Positions 36,456 to 47,000 of a stretch of 64,000 bases of DNA are shown here, piece after piece. The notes below the pieces were generated by a model that saw only the letters and a program-made list of their open reading frames with translations, was not told the origin of the DNA and did no database searches. Source of the DNA: CAIWHR01 sp963734085 (lineage in GTDB: Bacteria > Pseudomonadota > Gammaproteobacteria > Burkholderiales > Casimicrobiaceae); contig CAVTFT010000014.1 of the NCBI GenBank assembly GCA_963734085.1, positions 1-64,000 of the forward strand. The letters are read 5' to 3'. Each line of letters opens with the position of its first letter. The stretch's first letter is position 1. The position numbers and the translations under genes were made by a program.

Positions 36456-37750
36456 TGTCTGGACTCCGTGTCGGCGACTAGTTCCGCCAGCACGGCGGCG
36501 CCGCCCGGGAGTTTCGCCAGGCGGTCGACGTACACGCTCTGGCGCGCCTGCAGCGCGGAACGTGTCCGCGCGTCGGTAAGCAGGCGCGCCAATGCGCGTT
36601 CCGTGTCGTCTCCTCCGAAAATTTCGAGCCGCTCGAACGCGGCAGGGAGCGAGCTGTTGCGGTAAAGGACGATCTCTTCCAGGATGTCGCTCATTCCAGT
36701 CGGATAGACCTCGAAAGGATAGATCGATCCGGGCCGGAGATTCTCGATCGCGAGCACAATCTCGCGAAGCCGGCCGGTCGCGCGGTCCAACAACTCAAGG
36801 ATGCCGTACCCGTTTCGGAACACGGCCGATGCCTGGAGCCCGCACACCGCCTTGCCAAGCGAGATCGAGATCTGATTCTCCGTCAAAACGAGATCGGCGC
36901 TGAACATCAACCGATCCATCTCGGGTGGGCTGAGGGTCGAAAGGTTGACGATGTCTACTCGCGGATGCGGCGATGGCGCGAGCAGGTCGCCACTGTTCAC
37001 TGACACCACCGTCACGCGGTGGTCAAGGTTACCAAAGTACAGCGCAAGGAGCTCGGACAGGTTGGCATATAAATGGTGGCCGAGCCGTTGCTCGGATTTC
37101 CACGCCCAATTCGATACCAAGTGAAAGATCAGAAAGTCGTCCGCGCTGCGCAGATACCGCCGGCGCACGGCCGCGCGCTCGTCGTGGCCAATAGTCAGCG
37201 GCGTCTTCCAGTAGCGGAAGGGGCGACCCTTGCGGCCCGTTACGGGCAGCGGCTCGTGCATTGGGCAGGGAAGCATGATCTGCATGCGTTCCGGGATCGC
37301 GTCGAACCAGTGAAACTCGGTCACTAGATGCGGCGGTCCGAAGAACATGCCCATCTCGCGCTGCGCGAATCCGAAATGGTCGAGCGTGACGAGGCACGTG
37401 TCGAGATCGTCCAGGCTTTCCTTCCAACCCGGCTCGCGCGCCAGCGGCACCATTCCGCTCCGCCAGAACATCAGCGGGTAGTCGGCGAACACCACCGCGT
37501 GGGGGCTCAGGTCGCGAAGCGTCTTCCGCCACAGCGCGACATTGGCCGGGCCGTCAAGGCGAAGCGGCAGCACGTGATCGCCGAATTCGTCCGTGAGGAA
37601 ACCGGTTGCGAACGGCGCCGCGAGGAACACGACGCGATGGTCCTCCGCCGTGAGCTCGCGGGCCAGATAGCGCGCGGTCACCGTTTCTCCGGACCCTTCA
37701 TTGACCGGCGCAACGATCAGAACGTCGAGCCGTTTCTTTTTATTGATCAT
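36452..37750 (-). CDS. Glycosyltransferase-like protein 1 (DUF6365-like)
   Basis: A 432-residue protein with a GT-B-like layout: RLDVLIVAPVNEGSGETVTA at the start, a first-domain segment PHAVVFADYPLMFWRSGMVP, CPMHEP, and a second-domain start (VVSVNSGDLLAPS) followed by LMFSADLVLTENQISISLGKA. It is a clear paralog of the next gene (shared GETVTA/GEAITA, FADYPLMF, FGPPHL, VTVVSVN, SLGKA). I associate it with the DUF6365 type found in natural-product clusters, from memory. Both ends overlap their neighbours by four bases. Role: probably sugar transfer; acceptor unknown. Confidence 0.65.
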   Translation of the reverse strand: MINKKKRLDVLIVAPVNEGSGETVTARYLARELTAEDHRVVFLAAPFATGFLTDEFGDHVLPLRLDGPANVALWRKTLRDLSPHAVVFADYPLMFWRSGMVPLAREPGWKESLDDLDTCLVTLDHFGFAQREMGMFFGPPHLVTEFHWFDAIPERMQIMLPCPMHEPLPVTGRKGRPFRYWKTPLTIGHDERAAVRRRYLRSADDFLIFHLVSNWAWKSEQRLGHHLYANLSELLALYFGNLDHRVTVVSVNSGDLLAPSPHPRVDIVNLSTLSPPEMDRLMFSADLVLTENQISISLGKAVCGLQASAVFRNGYGILELLDRATGRLREIVLAIENLRPGSIYPFEVYPTGMSDILEEIVLYRNSSLPAAFERLEIFGGDDTERALARLLTDARTRSALQARQSVYVDRLAKLPGGAAVLAELVADTESRQ

Positions 37751-39048
37751 GCGCCTCTGGCACCGCTTGTCACGCCGCCGGCCATACCTGCTACGATCGC
37801 ATCCGCCGCTGTCGGCAGCGCCGCGAGCGCCGTCACGTACCGCCGCTGCGCGGCGCGCAGCTCCGACCGCGTCCCGGCATCGAAAAGCAACGCCGCGAGT
37901 GCGGTTCGCGTCGTTTCGCCGCCGAACGCTTCGAGGCGGGCGAACGTCTGGCCATAGCTGCCTGCGTAGTCGAATCCGAGGTTGCCAAGCGCTCGCGCGT
38001 CCCAGACCGGAAACACGTCGTAAGGAAAGATTGCGCCGGGTCGCTCGTTCTCTATCGCGATGGCGAGCGCGGCCACAGGGTCATCGCGTGCCCTGTCCAG
38101 CAACGGTGCAAGCTCGAGGGTATTGCGGAAGACCGCGCACGGGGTCAGAGCGCAAGCCGCCTTGCCGAGGCTCGCCGAGACCGCGTTGTCTGTCATCATT
38201 AGATCGGCCGCGCCGAGGAGCAGTTCGTAGTCGGGTGGCGCGAGCGCCGGAAAGTGGACGAAGCGCACTCCGCGATCCGGCGCCGGCGCCGGCAGCGAGC
38301 CATCGTTGACCGACACGACGGTGACGGGGCCGTGCCCGGCGAGGTAACGCTGCAGCAGCGACGGGACGTACCGGTAATGCGGCAGCCCGAGCTGCGCGGC
38401 TATCCGCGACGCCCAAGCTGGCGCCGAGTGGAACACGAGGATGCCATCGCTTTCGCCAAGATATCGGCGCCGGATCTCCCCAATACGCTCCTCCGGCGGC
38501 GCGCGAACCGGCTCCCAATAGCGGACCGGCACACCCTTCCGGTTTCGGACGGGGCCAGGCTCGTGGGTCGGGCAAGGCAATAGAACCTCCATCCGTTCCG
38601 GAAGGTCCACGGTGACCTCGACGCCGAACGTCAGGTGCGGCGGTCCGAAATAGACGGCTTGCCGTCGTTGTGCGTAGCCCAGGTGATCGAGCGTCAGGAG
38701 CGCTCCGCCGAACGCCTGGAGCCCGTCGACCCAACGCGCGTCGGCGAGCGGAACCGTGCCGCTCGCGAAGAACATCAGCGGATAGTCGGCGAAGACGATC
38801 GCGCTGGGCGCTACGCTCTTAATGGCCTCCCACCACCGCGCCTGGTTCTCGGCCCGCGACTCGCCGAGCACGACAACGCGGCCGTCGAATGCCGGACCGA
38901 GCAGACGCGCGACACCAGCTGATGCCGCGAACCAGCAGTCAATCCCGCGGGACGCCAGATCTTGCGCGATGTGAAGCGCCGTGATCGCCTCGCCAGACGA
39001 ATGCGTGCAGGGTGTGACGAAGAGGATCCGCCGCAGGCCGCGGGTCAT
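37747..39048 (-). CDS. Glycosyltransferase-like protein 2 (DUF6365-like)
   Basis: A 433-residue paralog of the protein at 36452. It begins RRILFVTPCTHSSGEAITALH and shows PSAIVFADYPLMFFASGTVP, LTLDHLGYAQRRQAVYFGPP, CPTHEP, VTVVSVNDGSLPAPAP and NAVSASLGKAACAL. The ATG at 39048 overlaps the carbamoyltransferase stop. Two related transferases in one operon suggest two sequential sugar additions or a heteromer. As with its partner, no catalytic metal motif of a GT-A type is present. Confidence 0.65.
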   Translation of the reverse strand: MTRGLRRILFVTPCTHSSGEAITALHIAQDLASRGIDCWFAASAGVARLLGPAFDGRVVVLGESRAENQARWWEAIKSVAPSAIVFADYPLMFFASGTVPLADARWVDGLQAFGGALLTLDHLGYAQRRQAVYFGPPHLTFGVEVTVDLPERMEVLLPCPTHEPGPVRNRKGVPVRYWEPVRAPPEERIGEIRRRYLGESDGILVFHSAPAWASRIAAQLGLPHYRYVPSLLQRYLAGHGPVTVVSVNDGSLPAPAPDRGVRFVHFPALAPPDYELLLGAADLMMTDNAVSASLGKAACALTPCAVFRNTLELAPLLDRARDDPVAALAIAIENERPGAIFPYDVFPVWDARALGNLGFDYAGSYGQTFARLEAFGGETTRTALAALLFDAGTRSELRAAQRRYVTALAALPTAADAIVAGMAGGVTSGARGA

Positions 39049-40796
39049 TTCTCGAGTAGGAAGTCGCCGACGGCGAGTGCGTCGAGCCCTGTCGTGTAGA
39101 ACAGGCCGAGGCAGTCCTCGAGCGAGTGCACCATGGGCCGTCCCATGATGTTCAGACTCGTGTTCAATAGTACCGGCACGCCGGACAGCGCGTGAAAATG
39201 GGTGACGAGCGCGTGGAAGAGCGGATCCCATTCGTGGCGTACTGATTGTACGCGACCTGTCCCGTCCACATGGACGACACCCGGCACGCGGGCTTTCATG
39301 CCGTCGCGAAACCTCAACGTGCACTCCATGTAGCGCGATGGCCGGTAGCCCTCGAAATAGGCGTCGCCGAACTCGTCAAGGATCGCGGGTGCGAAGGGCC
39401 GGAACGCCTCGCGAAACTTCACCCGCTGGTTGATGCGATCCTTGATGTCGGGTGAGCGCGGATCCGCGAGGATCGACCGATGGCCGAGCGCACGCGGACC
39501 GAACTCGGCCCGTCCCTGGACCCAGCCGACGATCGCGCCGTTGGTGAGCAGGCGTGCTGTGTGTTCGGCGATCGCCCCGGGCAGATGAAGAAGTCGCGAC
39601 ACGCGACCCAGCACGACGAGCCGGTCCAGCACTTCGGCTGAGATCTCCGAGCCGAGGTACGGCGTTCCACGGCTCTCGACGCATGCGAGTCCGCCGCGAT
39701 CTTCGGCGCAGGCCGCGAGGGCAGCGCCTAGTGCGTTCCCATCGTCGGCGGGCGCTGACGGCACGTGGAGGCGCGTGAATCCGGCGTGCTCGACGATGCG
39801 GCCGTTACACATTGAATTGAGTGCGCAGCCGCCGGCGAACGCGAGGTTCGCAGAGAGCTCTCGCCGATGCAGATTACACAGCAGTTGCAGCAGCGCTTCC
39901 TCGAACACTCGCTGTCCGGTGAACGCGATGTCAGCGCGGTCGGAATGCGAAGAACCGCTCTGCGTGAGCAGCGCGTCGATCTGCACGAAGGCACGATCTC
40001 GCTCCTCCGGCGAATAGCCGCTGCCGAGTCTAAGATCGTCAACGCTGATCATTGGACGCAGCAGGTCGTACCACTGCGGCGAGAACCTGCCGCAGGCGGC
40101 GAGCCCCATCACCTTCCACTCCTCGCCTTCGAGCGGATCGAACCCGCACATCGCGCAGAGCCGCGCATAGAACATGCCGAGGCTTTCGGGCGAGCCCGAC
40201 GTTGCCGAGGGCGACGAGCCATCATCGATGCGCGTGAGCCGCCCATGCCGCAGCTGGAAGAATCCTGTCGAAGTGTCTTCGCCGTACCCATCGACGACGG
40301 CAACCACACATTCGTCGAACGGGCTTGTCCAAGCGGCGTTCGCCGCGTGCGTTAGGTGATGGTCGTAGCGGCGCAGCGATATCGGGTTCGCGAGTCGCGG
40401 CGACGAGGCGATCATCAAGCCGGCCTGCTCGATGCTGTTGCGCAGTGCGAGCGATAGCGCCAGCGCGTGCGGCAGAGGCCACGCGACGCGTGTGAGGGGC
40501 TTGGTCAGCGCAGCGGGGGACCACTCGACCGCTTGGAGTAGCGTGTTGAGCCTGTGCAAATAGGTGTCGCTCCACGAGACCGCGAGCACGAGCTCGGCGT
40601 CGGGACCGCAGAGTTGTTCGAGGAGCCGGGGGACGCGAATCGGATCGTCGGCCGGAATACCGAACGCGCGCTTCGATTGCAGCGCCCGCTCCACACCTTC
40701 GGCGTAAAGTGGCGTCCCGTCCGCCGCGACGACCGCGAGCGCGGGCTCGTGCATCGTGGCTGCCAAACCGACGTAGAAGCGCAACGGGAGCCTCAT
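39045..40796 (-). CDS. O-carbamoyltransferase of the NodU/CmcH/TobZ family
   Basis: A 583-residue enzyme with the two-domain carbamoyltransferase plan. The N-terminal Kae1-like domain shows YVGLAATMHEPALAVVAADG, the metal-binding YDHHLTHAANAAW and VAVVDGYGEDTS, plus LAFAGGCALNSMCNGRI. The C-terminal domain has GRAEFGPRALGHRSILADPR and NQRVKFREAFRPFAPAI, then LLNTSLNIMGRPMV. These enzymes form carbamoyl adenylate from carbamoyl phosphate and ATP, and carbamoylate hydroxyls of sugars or antibiotics. The start overlaps the previous stop (ATGA). In the operon it suggests a carbamoylated, glycosylated product. Confidence 0.85.
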   Translation of the reverse strand: MRLPLRFYVGLAATMHEPALAVVAADGTPLYAEGVERALQSKRAFGIPADDPIRVPRLLEQLCGPDAELVLAVSWSDTYLHRLNTLLQAVEWSPAALTKPLTRVAWPLPHALALSLALRNSIEQAGLMIASSPRLANPISLRRYDHHLTHAANAAWTSPFDECVVAVVDGYGEDTSTGFFQLRHGRLTRIDDGSSPSATSGSPESLGMFYARLCAMCGFDPLEGEEWKVMGLAACGRFSPQWYDLLRPMISVDDLRLGSGYSPEERDRAFVQIDALLTQSGSSHSDRADIAFTGQRVFEEALLQLLCNLHRRELSANLAFAGGCALNSMCNGRIVEHAGFTRLHVPSAPADDGNALGAALAACAEDRGGLACVESRGTPYLGSEISAEVLDRLVVLGRVSRLLHLPGAIAEHTARLLTNGAIVGWVQGRAEFGPRALGHRSILADPRSPDIKDRINQRVKFREAFRPFAPAILDEFGDAYFEGYRPSRYMECTLRFRDGMKARVPGVVHVDGTGRVQSVRHEWDPLFHALVTHFHALSGVPVLLNTSLNIMGRPMVHSLEDCLGLFYTTGLDALAVGDFLLEK

Positions 40797-41090
40797 TGGC
40801 GCGCCGCCCTGATCGCCTGCGCGAGTTGAAATACCGCCGCCGCGCACAGCCGGCTGCGGTTATAGCGCGTGATCGCAAAGAAGTTCGGGCACATTATCCA
40901 GAAGATCGACCACGGGTGATCGGCGGTCAGAGGGTGCTCGAACCACAGCATGCCGACCGGACCCGCCGGAAGGCAGACCCAGAAATTCGCCAGATCGAAT
41001 TTGTGCCAGAGCGAGTCCCACTCACGATATCTCCATGCTCTCGAACGCCAACTCTACCGACTCCATGAGCCGGTCACGGAAGGTTGCCAT
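40793..41090 (-). pseudogene. Small operon-leading protein, frameshifted
   Basis: First gene of the borosin-like operon. Translation from ATG 41090 gives MATFRDRLMESVELAFESME, then a one-base shift near 41033 moves into REWDSLWHKFDLANFWVCLP and FWIMCPNFFAITRYNRSRLC, ending QLAQAIRA. Total about 98 residues after repair. The stop overlaps the carbamoyltransferase start, which supports translation of the downstream frame. Aromatic-rich, not recognised. The shift may be a sequencing error. Confidence 0.5.
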
Positions 41091-41119
41091 ACTGGTCTCC
41101 TGTGGGCCAAGGTTTGATT

Positions 41120-41746
41120 GCGCGTTACGCTTATCCGCGGACGAGGGGCGACGCGCTTAGAAAACCAAGTCTGACATGGCTCGTTCCTGACGGAGGGTAC
41201 TTTGACCACTCAGGCATCGCAATGCTGATGGAAATCTTCAAAGCCCTTTACCCGCAACGCGAGCAGGAGTTCATCACCAAGGACGGCAGTACGCAGTTTT
41301 CGGTCATTGCGCTTCATATCGGCAACGCTCAGACCTGCGATATGGTGGCATACCGGGCAGACAAGACTATCTTGTCCTCGGAGGCTCGCTTGACCTGCGA
41401 TCGCGAGATTGCCGATGCCGCTTCTTCGGGTGTTGGAGAGATGGCGAGTCCCTTGCAGACACTTATCAACGTGCGAAATGCACAAGCCGAATACAGCCTG
41501 GAGCGGCTTCATGCCGAATTGGACCGGGGGATTGACTTCAATCGGTTCGACTTCGACAGTCGCGTGCAAATGATCGACCGCGGCATCCCGGCTCCGCTCG
41601 GCTGGCTGTTGTCGAGGCGGGCGGCAGAGGAGTTGCGCCTTCAATTTGATCGAACAGCCCGACCAGACGACTGCAAGGGTCTGAGGAATGCCGGGAACAG
41701 CCGTCAGCTTAAGGAAATCGCAGACGTCCAAACTTGGCGCAATTGA
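41120..41746 (+). pseudogene. C-terminal fragment of a patatin-like protein
   Basis: The frame contains TWLVPDGGYFDHSGIAMLM, which resembles the Asp-Gly-Gly catalytic region of patatin-like phospholipases, followed by a Ser/Arg-rich acidic C-terminus. The N-terminal GXSXG nucleophile region is missing. The fragment is cut off near 41100, next to the divergent operon start. Probably inactive. Confidence 0.45.
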
Positions 41747-42310
41747 GACAGACTGCATCCGATGGCACGAGATGGAGGGATCTTGGGCAGAGCACGTCAT
41801 TTATTCAGGATCGGTTAGCGAGATGGTGACCCTGTTGGGACGAGGATCTAGGTTCGAATTGTGTGCGCAATGGGGTGCGCACCGGAGGCGCCCGCAACCA
41901 AACGCTCTGAATGTTGCGAGTTGCCGGTATGAGGGGTTCCAGCCCAATTGCCAAACGCCTCCGGCCCCAATCGGCGCCGCCGCCGTCCCCGCGTCGCAGG
42001 AAAGCGGACCCTCGCTTACGTCGCTGAACGGGCCATGACCGGTCACTCACGAGCGACTGCTCTCAGGCGGTGAGTTGTTGGAGGCGTGGAGCGATTGGTC
42101 AACTTGCGCGCGCCACCATCGCCATGACAGCGCCGATCCCCGAGACCATAGGGGATATGGGAGGCCGGCGCTACTAGAGAAGCAATCTGTCCTCTGTCGC
42201 ACCGCGGGAAGTCTTTGTCGAATGCGAAGGGACGGTTTGTGGGGGTATCTCTAGGCAAGCCCTTGTGAGATATTCGCCCGGTGATTCCAGTCGAAGGATT
42301 GGGGCTTCAA
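41747..42310. other. 560-base gap with a short hairpin repeat
   Basis: No supported gene. The segment at 41891-41921 (CCGCAACC, AACGCTCT, GTTGCGAGT) recurs at 62777-62807. Otherwise the gap looks like decayed DNA. Confidence 0.4.
41891..41921 (+). repeat. Hairpin repeat, copy 1
   Basis: A 31-base palindromic unit (CGCAAC...GTTGCG around AACGCTCT) that is repeated at 62777-62807. It may be a REP-like element or a transposon target. Two copies are too few for a firm class. Confidence 0.5.
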
Positions 42311-42430
42311 ATGAACCTTCTCCGGCAGATTCGCGTGGCCGCCCTTGCCCCCTTCGTCGTGCTCGCGGCGTCGGGCAGTTCACGGTACCTAGCCCGCGGC
42401 GACAGGCATCTTCGTCAGAAGAAGCGCTGA
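42311..42430 (+). CDS. Short signal-peptide-like frame
   Basis: A 39-residue frame, MNLLRQIRVAALAPFVVLAA then SSRYLARGDRHLRQKKR, resembling a secretion signal followed by a basic tail. It ends three bases before the next start. It may be the remnant of an exported protein interrupted by the same event that truncated its neighbour. Coding status is uncertain. Confidence 0.3.
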   Translation: MNLLRQIRVAALAPFVVLAASGSSRYLARGDRHLRQKKR

Positions 42431-42433
42431 GCG

Positions 42434-42740
42434 ATGGACAGCCTGGTCGATCGACTCCAGGCGCTGCCGCTGATCCTGGCAGGGCCGATTCTGCGCCGGG
42501 TGACCGCTTCGTCGGTCACCGTCTGGGTGGTGCTGAAGAACGCGGCCACCGTGAGCCTGCAGATCGGCGACGCGGTCGCGCGCACCCCGGTCGGATCCGC
42601 CGCCACGCAGCCGACGATCGCAGGCCGCGCTCGACCCCACGGTGAAGACCTGGACCGAACACCTGGCCGCGCTCGACACGATGAACCGCAGGGCAGCCAC
42701 CTGGCAGATCGTGCCGGCCCATGAGCTGGCCGACGCCTGA
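42434..42740 (+). pseudogene. Truncated PhoD-like N-terminus joined to a copy of a giant-protein C-terminus
   Basis: From ATG 42434 the frame reads LILAGPILRRVTASSVTVWV and SLQIGDAVARTPVG, which looks like the N-terminal domain of PhoD-type alkaline phosphatases. At about 42623 it runs into a 94-base segment almost identical to 47428-47521, the 3' end of the DUF6603-like gene, but in another frame. In the gene's own frame that segment encodes LDPTVKTWTEHLAALDTMNR and ends at the TGA of 42740. A deletion joining two genes, or two copies, explains this. Confidence 0.6.
42623..42716 (+). repeat. 94-base direct repeat, copy 1 (recombination scar)
   Basis: Matches 47428-47521 with one mismatch (GAACACC versus GAAAACC). 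The second copy is the end of the DUF6603-like gene. Flanking sequence outside this stretch is unrelated upstream. Confidence 0.75.
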
Positions 42741-42749
42741 GCAAATTCG

Positions 42750-44072
42750 ATGGCCACCCTCACCAGCGCGCAGCTCGACAAGATCGCGGATTGCATCGTC
42801 ATCCTGCGCGATCGCAAGACCACGCGGCTCAAGCGGCCGGTGACGTTGCAGACATTCGCATTCGAGAACGCGATGGATCCGATCGCCAGCGACACGAACC
42901 TGAAGGACGTGGGCTTCGGCATTATCGACTTCACCGGCAACAAGACGTCTCCCAACATCCGGCTCGTCAACGGCGGTGAGCCGTTCCGGATCGGCAGCAC
43001 GGCCAAGATCGCGATGATGCTGGCCGCCGTGCAGTTGCGAACCGACGTGCGCAATATCCTCGGACTCTCGCCGCAGATCGTCACGACCCCCGCGGAGTTC
43101 GATGCGCTCTATGCGAACGCGACGCTGTGGAGGAAGGGCAAGGCGCCCGCCAGCAACAAGGGCAACCGGATCGCGGCGGTTCCACCGCTGATCTCGAAGA
43201 TCTTCGACTTCACGAAGAGCCCGGTGAACTTCGCCGGCCCCGACCCCGACACGCAACACCTTCCCGCGAATCACAACAAGGCGGCCGACAAGCTCGGGGG
43301 TCACGAGCTCGCCTGGAATGCCGATCCGCCGCTCTCGTTCGCGGAGCGCTACTGGTTGACCGGCCTGATGTCCGACAACGTGGCGGCCACGACCTGCATC
43401 AGCGAGATCGGCGTGCCGTACATGAAGGCCGTGCAGCGCGCCTACGGGCTTGCGGAGCATCCCGATGGCGGCATGCATCTGCTCACCTCGGCCGAGTTCG
43501 AAACGATTCCTCCGAAGAAGGACAAGGCGACCGACCCGCCGTTGCCGCGCAAGCTGACGGACCCCGAGATGATCGACGTCGACGACCGCTGGAAGGTCGT
43601 CTCCACCGGCCGCTACGACGACAAGCGTTCCTGGGTGCCGGGTTCGGCCGCGGCCCTGGCGGCGTACATGATCGCGTTGATCAACGACGGCCTCGCGATC
43701 CCGAACATCGCGGGCGCCACGGGCATCGATGCCTGCACCACCATCCGCAACAACCTCGCGGACGGCGGTACCCACAGCATCCCGAGCTATCTGGTCGGCA
43801 ATGCGAGTCACGGCATCAAGAGCCTCGCGAACGTGACGAAGCAGTTCAACAAGATCGGCATCCTCCAGAACTCTCTCGGCGCGGAGCAGGACATCCTGTC
43901 CGAATTCGTCTACGTGGAGACGGAGGAGAAGACCGCGCCGCCGGCCGGCAAGCGCAACAAGATGCAATACGCGATCGTCGTCGCGGGCATGCGGGAGACG
44001 CCCTCAATGGGCGCGATCGCGAAGGCGCATCTCCTGGCCGAGAAAGTCCACAAGGTGTTGCTGACGCTATGA
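42750..44072 (+). CDS. Serine-hydrolase / class A beta-lactamase-fold protein
   Basis: A 440-residue protein with a penicillin-recognising-fold arrangement: nucleophile motif FRIGSTAKI (Ser83-x-x-Lys86) and LMSDNVAATTC (SDN, 208-210). Regions between are larger than in beta-lactamases, with insertions around residues 120-180 (NKGNRIAAVPPLISKIFDFT). A KTG-type third motif is not obvious. No signal peptide is visible. It starts the operon of giant proteins, and its stop overlaps the next start (ATGA). An intracellular peptidase or esterase role is more likely than antibiotic resistance. Confidence 0.65.
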   Translation: MATLTSAQLDKIADCIVILRDRKTTRLKRPVTLQTFAFENAMDPIASDTNLKDVGFGIIDFTGNKTSPNIRLVNGGEPFRIGSTAKIAMMLAAVQLRTDVRNILGLSPQIVTTPAEFDALYANATLWRKGKAPASNKGNRIAAVPPLISKIFDFTKSPVNFAGPDPDTQHLPANHNKAADKLGGHELAWNADPPLSFAERYWLTGLMSDNVAATTCISEIGVPYMKAVQRAYGLAEHPDGGMHLLTSAEFETIPPKKDKATDPPLPRKLTDPEMIDVDDRWKVVSTGRYDDKRSWVPGSAAALAAYMIALINDGLAIPNIAGATGIDACTTIRNNLADGGTHSIPSYLVGNASHGIKSLANVTKQFNKIGILQNSLGAEQDILSEFVYVETEEKTAPPAGKRNKMQYAIVVAGMRETPSMGAIAKAHLLAEKVHKVLLTL

Positions 44073-47000
44073 GCAGCCTCGACGCGATTCGCGGCCTTGT
44101 CGACGAGATGGCGCTCGTGCTCGCGCCGTTGATCGAGGCGGCGCAGGCGCCCGACGACTTCGTCGCCCTCCTCGCCCGGCTCGGGTGGACCGCATCGTCG
44201 ATTCCCGCGCCGCTTGCCGATCTCGCGACCGCCGGCGCCGACCTCGTGGCCGCGCTCGATGCCGACGACGACGCCGTCACGACCGAAATGCTGCTCTCTG
44301 CGATCGCGAAGCTGGTCGATGCGATCGAAGCGATCCACAACCAACCCGACAGCGCCTTTCCGGGCACAGTCGACGTGGCGTCGTTCAAGCAGACCATCGG
44401 CCGGGACCTTCTCGACTACTGCGTGGTCGAGTACCTCCTTCGCCATCGCTTCCGCATCGGACGCGTGCTGAAGCTCGTCGGGATCGTGCGGGTCGTCAAC
44501 GCAGCGGGGGTCGGGCTTCGTCAGCCCTATGTGCGCCGGCAGGTCGACTGGAGCCGGATCGGGACGCTGTTGACCGATCCGCTGCGCGGCCTGCGCGAGA
44601 CGTACGACTGGAGCACCAGCGCGCCGGAGGTCCGGCAGCTGCTCGGCGATTTCGCAGGGGTGCTCGAAGGCTTCGGTCTGCAGTACACGTACTTCCCGCC
44701 GGACGCAGCGCAGCTGGCCTTCATCAATGCCGGCGCCACGACGCCGTTGCCGGCGGAGCCGGGCATTCGCCTCGATCTCGATCAAGGATTCGGTGTCCCC
44801 AAGGGAAGCCAGGCCGGTGTCCTCCTGGTGATTCGCGCGGCGACCGCCGACCGCGGACTCGCCCTCGGTGTGCTTCCGTTCGTCGACTACAGCGCATCGA
44901 CCACCATCGCCGACGACGACTCCTTGTCGCTCGCGATCGTCGCCGATGCCGACTTCGCGCAGGGCATCGCGCTGACGCTGGCACCCGGCCGTGCGCCGGT
45001 GCTCGAAGCCGGATTCGCCACCGGGACGGCCGCCGCGGCGCCGTCGAAAGTGCGGGTGCAGCTGAAGATTCCACCCGGGACCGACCAGCCCGAACGCGTG
45101 CTCATCGGCACGCTCGACGGCAGCCACGTCTCGATGCGTACGTTGATCGCATCGGCCGGCGCTGTCGTCACGGGCTCTCAGCTCGAAGCATTCGCGGAGT
45201 TCCAACTCGATCGCCTGCGCATCGTGATCAAGTCCGATGACAGCGACTCGTTCATCGGCAGCCTGATCGGTGACGGCGTATCGGCCGATCTATCGCTCGG
45301 CATGCGTGTCTCGAGCGTGAGTGGCTTTCATTTCACCGGCAGCGGCGGTCTCGAGGTCAACGTTCCGGTCAGCGTCAGCTTCGGTCCCATCGCGCTACAG
45401 GGCATCACGATCGGCCTGCATCCGAACGCGCAAGGGATCGCCATCGCCGTCGGCGCGACGATTCGCGGCAGCATCGGCCCCGTCACCGCACTCGCCGACG
45501 GGGTCGGCTTCACGCTGGGCATGACCTTTCCCGATCCACCCACCGGCAATCTCGGTCCGATCGATGTGGGCTTCGGATTCAAGCCGCCGTCGGGCATTGG
45601 GTTGTCTGTGGATGCCGGCGGCGTGGTGACGGGCGGCGGCTTCCTGTTCCATGATCCGGTGCAGCAGATCTACGCGGGCGTGCTGCAGCTGTCGCTGCAC
45701 GAACGGCTGACGCTCACGGCGTTTGGCCTGATCGCCACGAAGATGCCCGACGGCAGTCGGGGCTACTCGATGATCGTGTTCATCACCGCCGAAGGCTTCC
45801 AGCCGATCCAGCTCGGCATGGGCTTCACGCTGAACGGCATTGGCGGCATGGTGGCTATCCACCGCACCTTCGACGAAGACGTGCTGCGCGCCGGCCTGAA
45901 GAACGACACGCTGGGCACCCTGCTCTTCCCGCGTGACCCCATCGGCAACGCGCCTACCCTCATCGCCACGCTGGCCGCAGCCTTCCCCGCCAAGCAGGGC
46001 AGCTACCTGCTCGGGCTGCTGGTGCGCATCGGCTGGTCCACGCCGCCCCTGGTGCTGCTCGATCTCGCACTCATCCTCGAGTTCGGCACCCGCACGCGGC
46101 TGCTCGTGCTCGGACGCATCAGCGCGTTGCTGCCGTCGCCCGACAACGACCTGGTGCGCCTGATCCTCGACTCGATGGGCGTGATCGACTTTGACCAGGG
46201 CACCGTGGCGATTGACGCCGTGCTCGTCGACTCGCGTCTGGCGCACAAGTTCGCGCTGACCGGCGCGATGGCGCTGCGCGCGCGCTGGAGTTCAGGGCCG
46301 GGTTCGGGCTTCGTTCTCGCGGTCGGCGGCTTGAACTCCCACTTCGCGCCACCCGAAGGGCTGCCTGTGCTGCAGCGCGTGGGCATCGCGCTGAGCTCCG
46401 GGGATAACCCGCGGCTGACCTGCGACTCCTACTTCGCGATCACCTCCAACACCGTGCAGTTCGGCGCCCACGCGCACCTGTACGCGGCGGCCTACGGCTT
46501 CAGCGTCGAGGGCGACATCGGCTACGACGTGCTGATCCAGATCGCGCCGCTGCATTTCCTCGCCGACTTCAACGCCAAGGTTCAGCTCAAGCACGGCTCG
46601 AGCAATCTCTTCATGGTGAGCGTCGACGGCGAGCTCGAAGGGCCACGACCGCTGCGCGTCAGTGGCAAGGCATCGTTCTCGATCTTCTGGTGCGACTTTA
46701 CAGTGCGCTTCGACAAGACCCTGGTCGACGGCGAAGCACCGCCGCCGCCGCCGGCCATCGACGTGCTCGCGCAACTCCAGCAAGCCCTGGCCAGCCCGCA
46801 GAGCTGGACCGCGCAACGCGTGCCGGGCCACACCCAGGGCGTGTCCCTCCGGGCCTTGCCGCCCGACAGCGGCCAGCTCGTGCTCGACCCGCTCGGTCGC
46901 TTGCTGGTCAAACAACAGATCGTGCCGCTGAACACGAGCCGCGACATCGAAATCTTCAGTGGCGCGCCGGTCAGCGGCGCGCGGCGCTTCCAGCTCGCGG

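Noticed and set aside
42750..44072. An antibiotic-resistance beta-lactamase
   Set aside because: No signal peptide, no clear KTG motif, large insertions, and an operon of giant unknown proteins.
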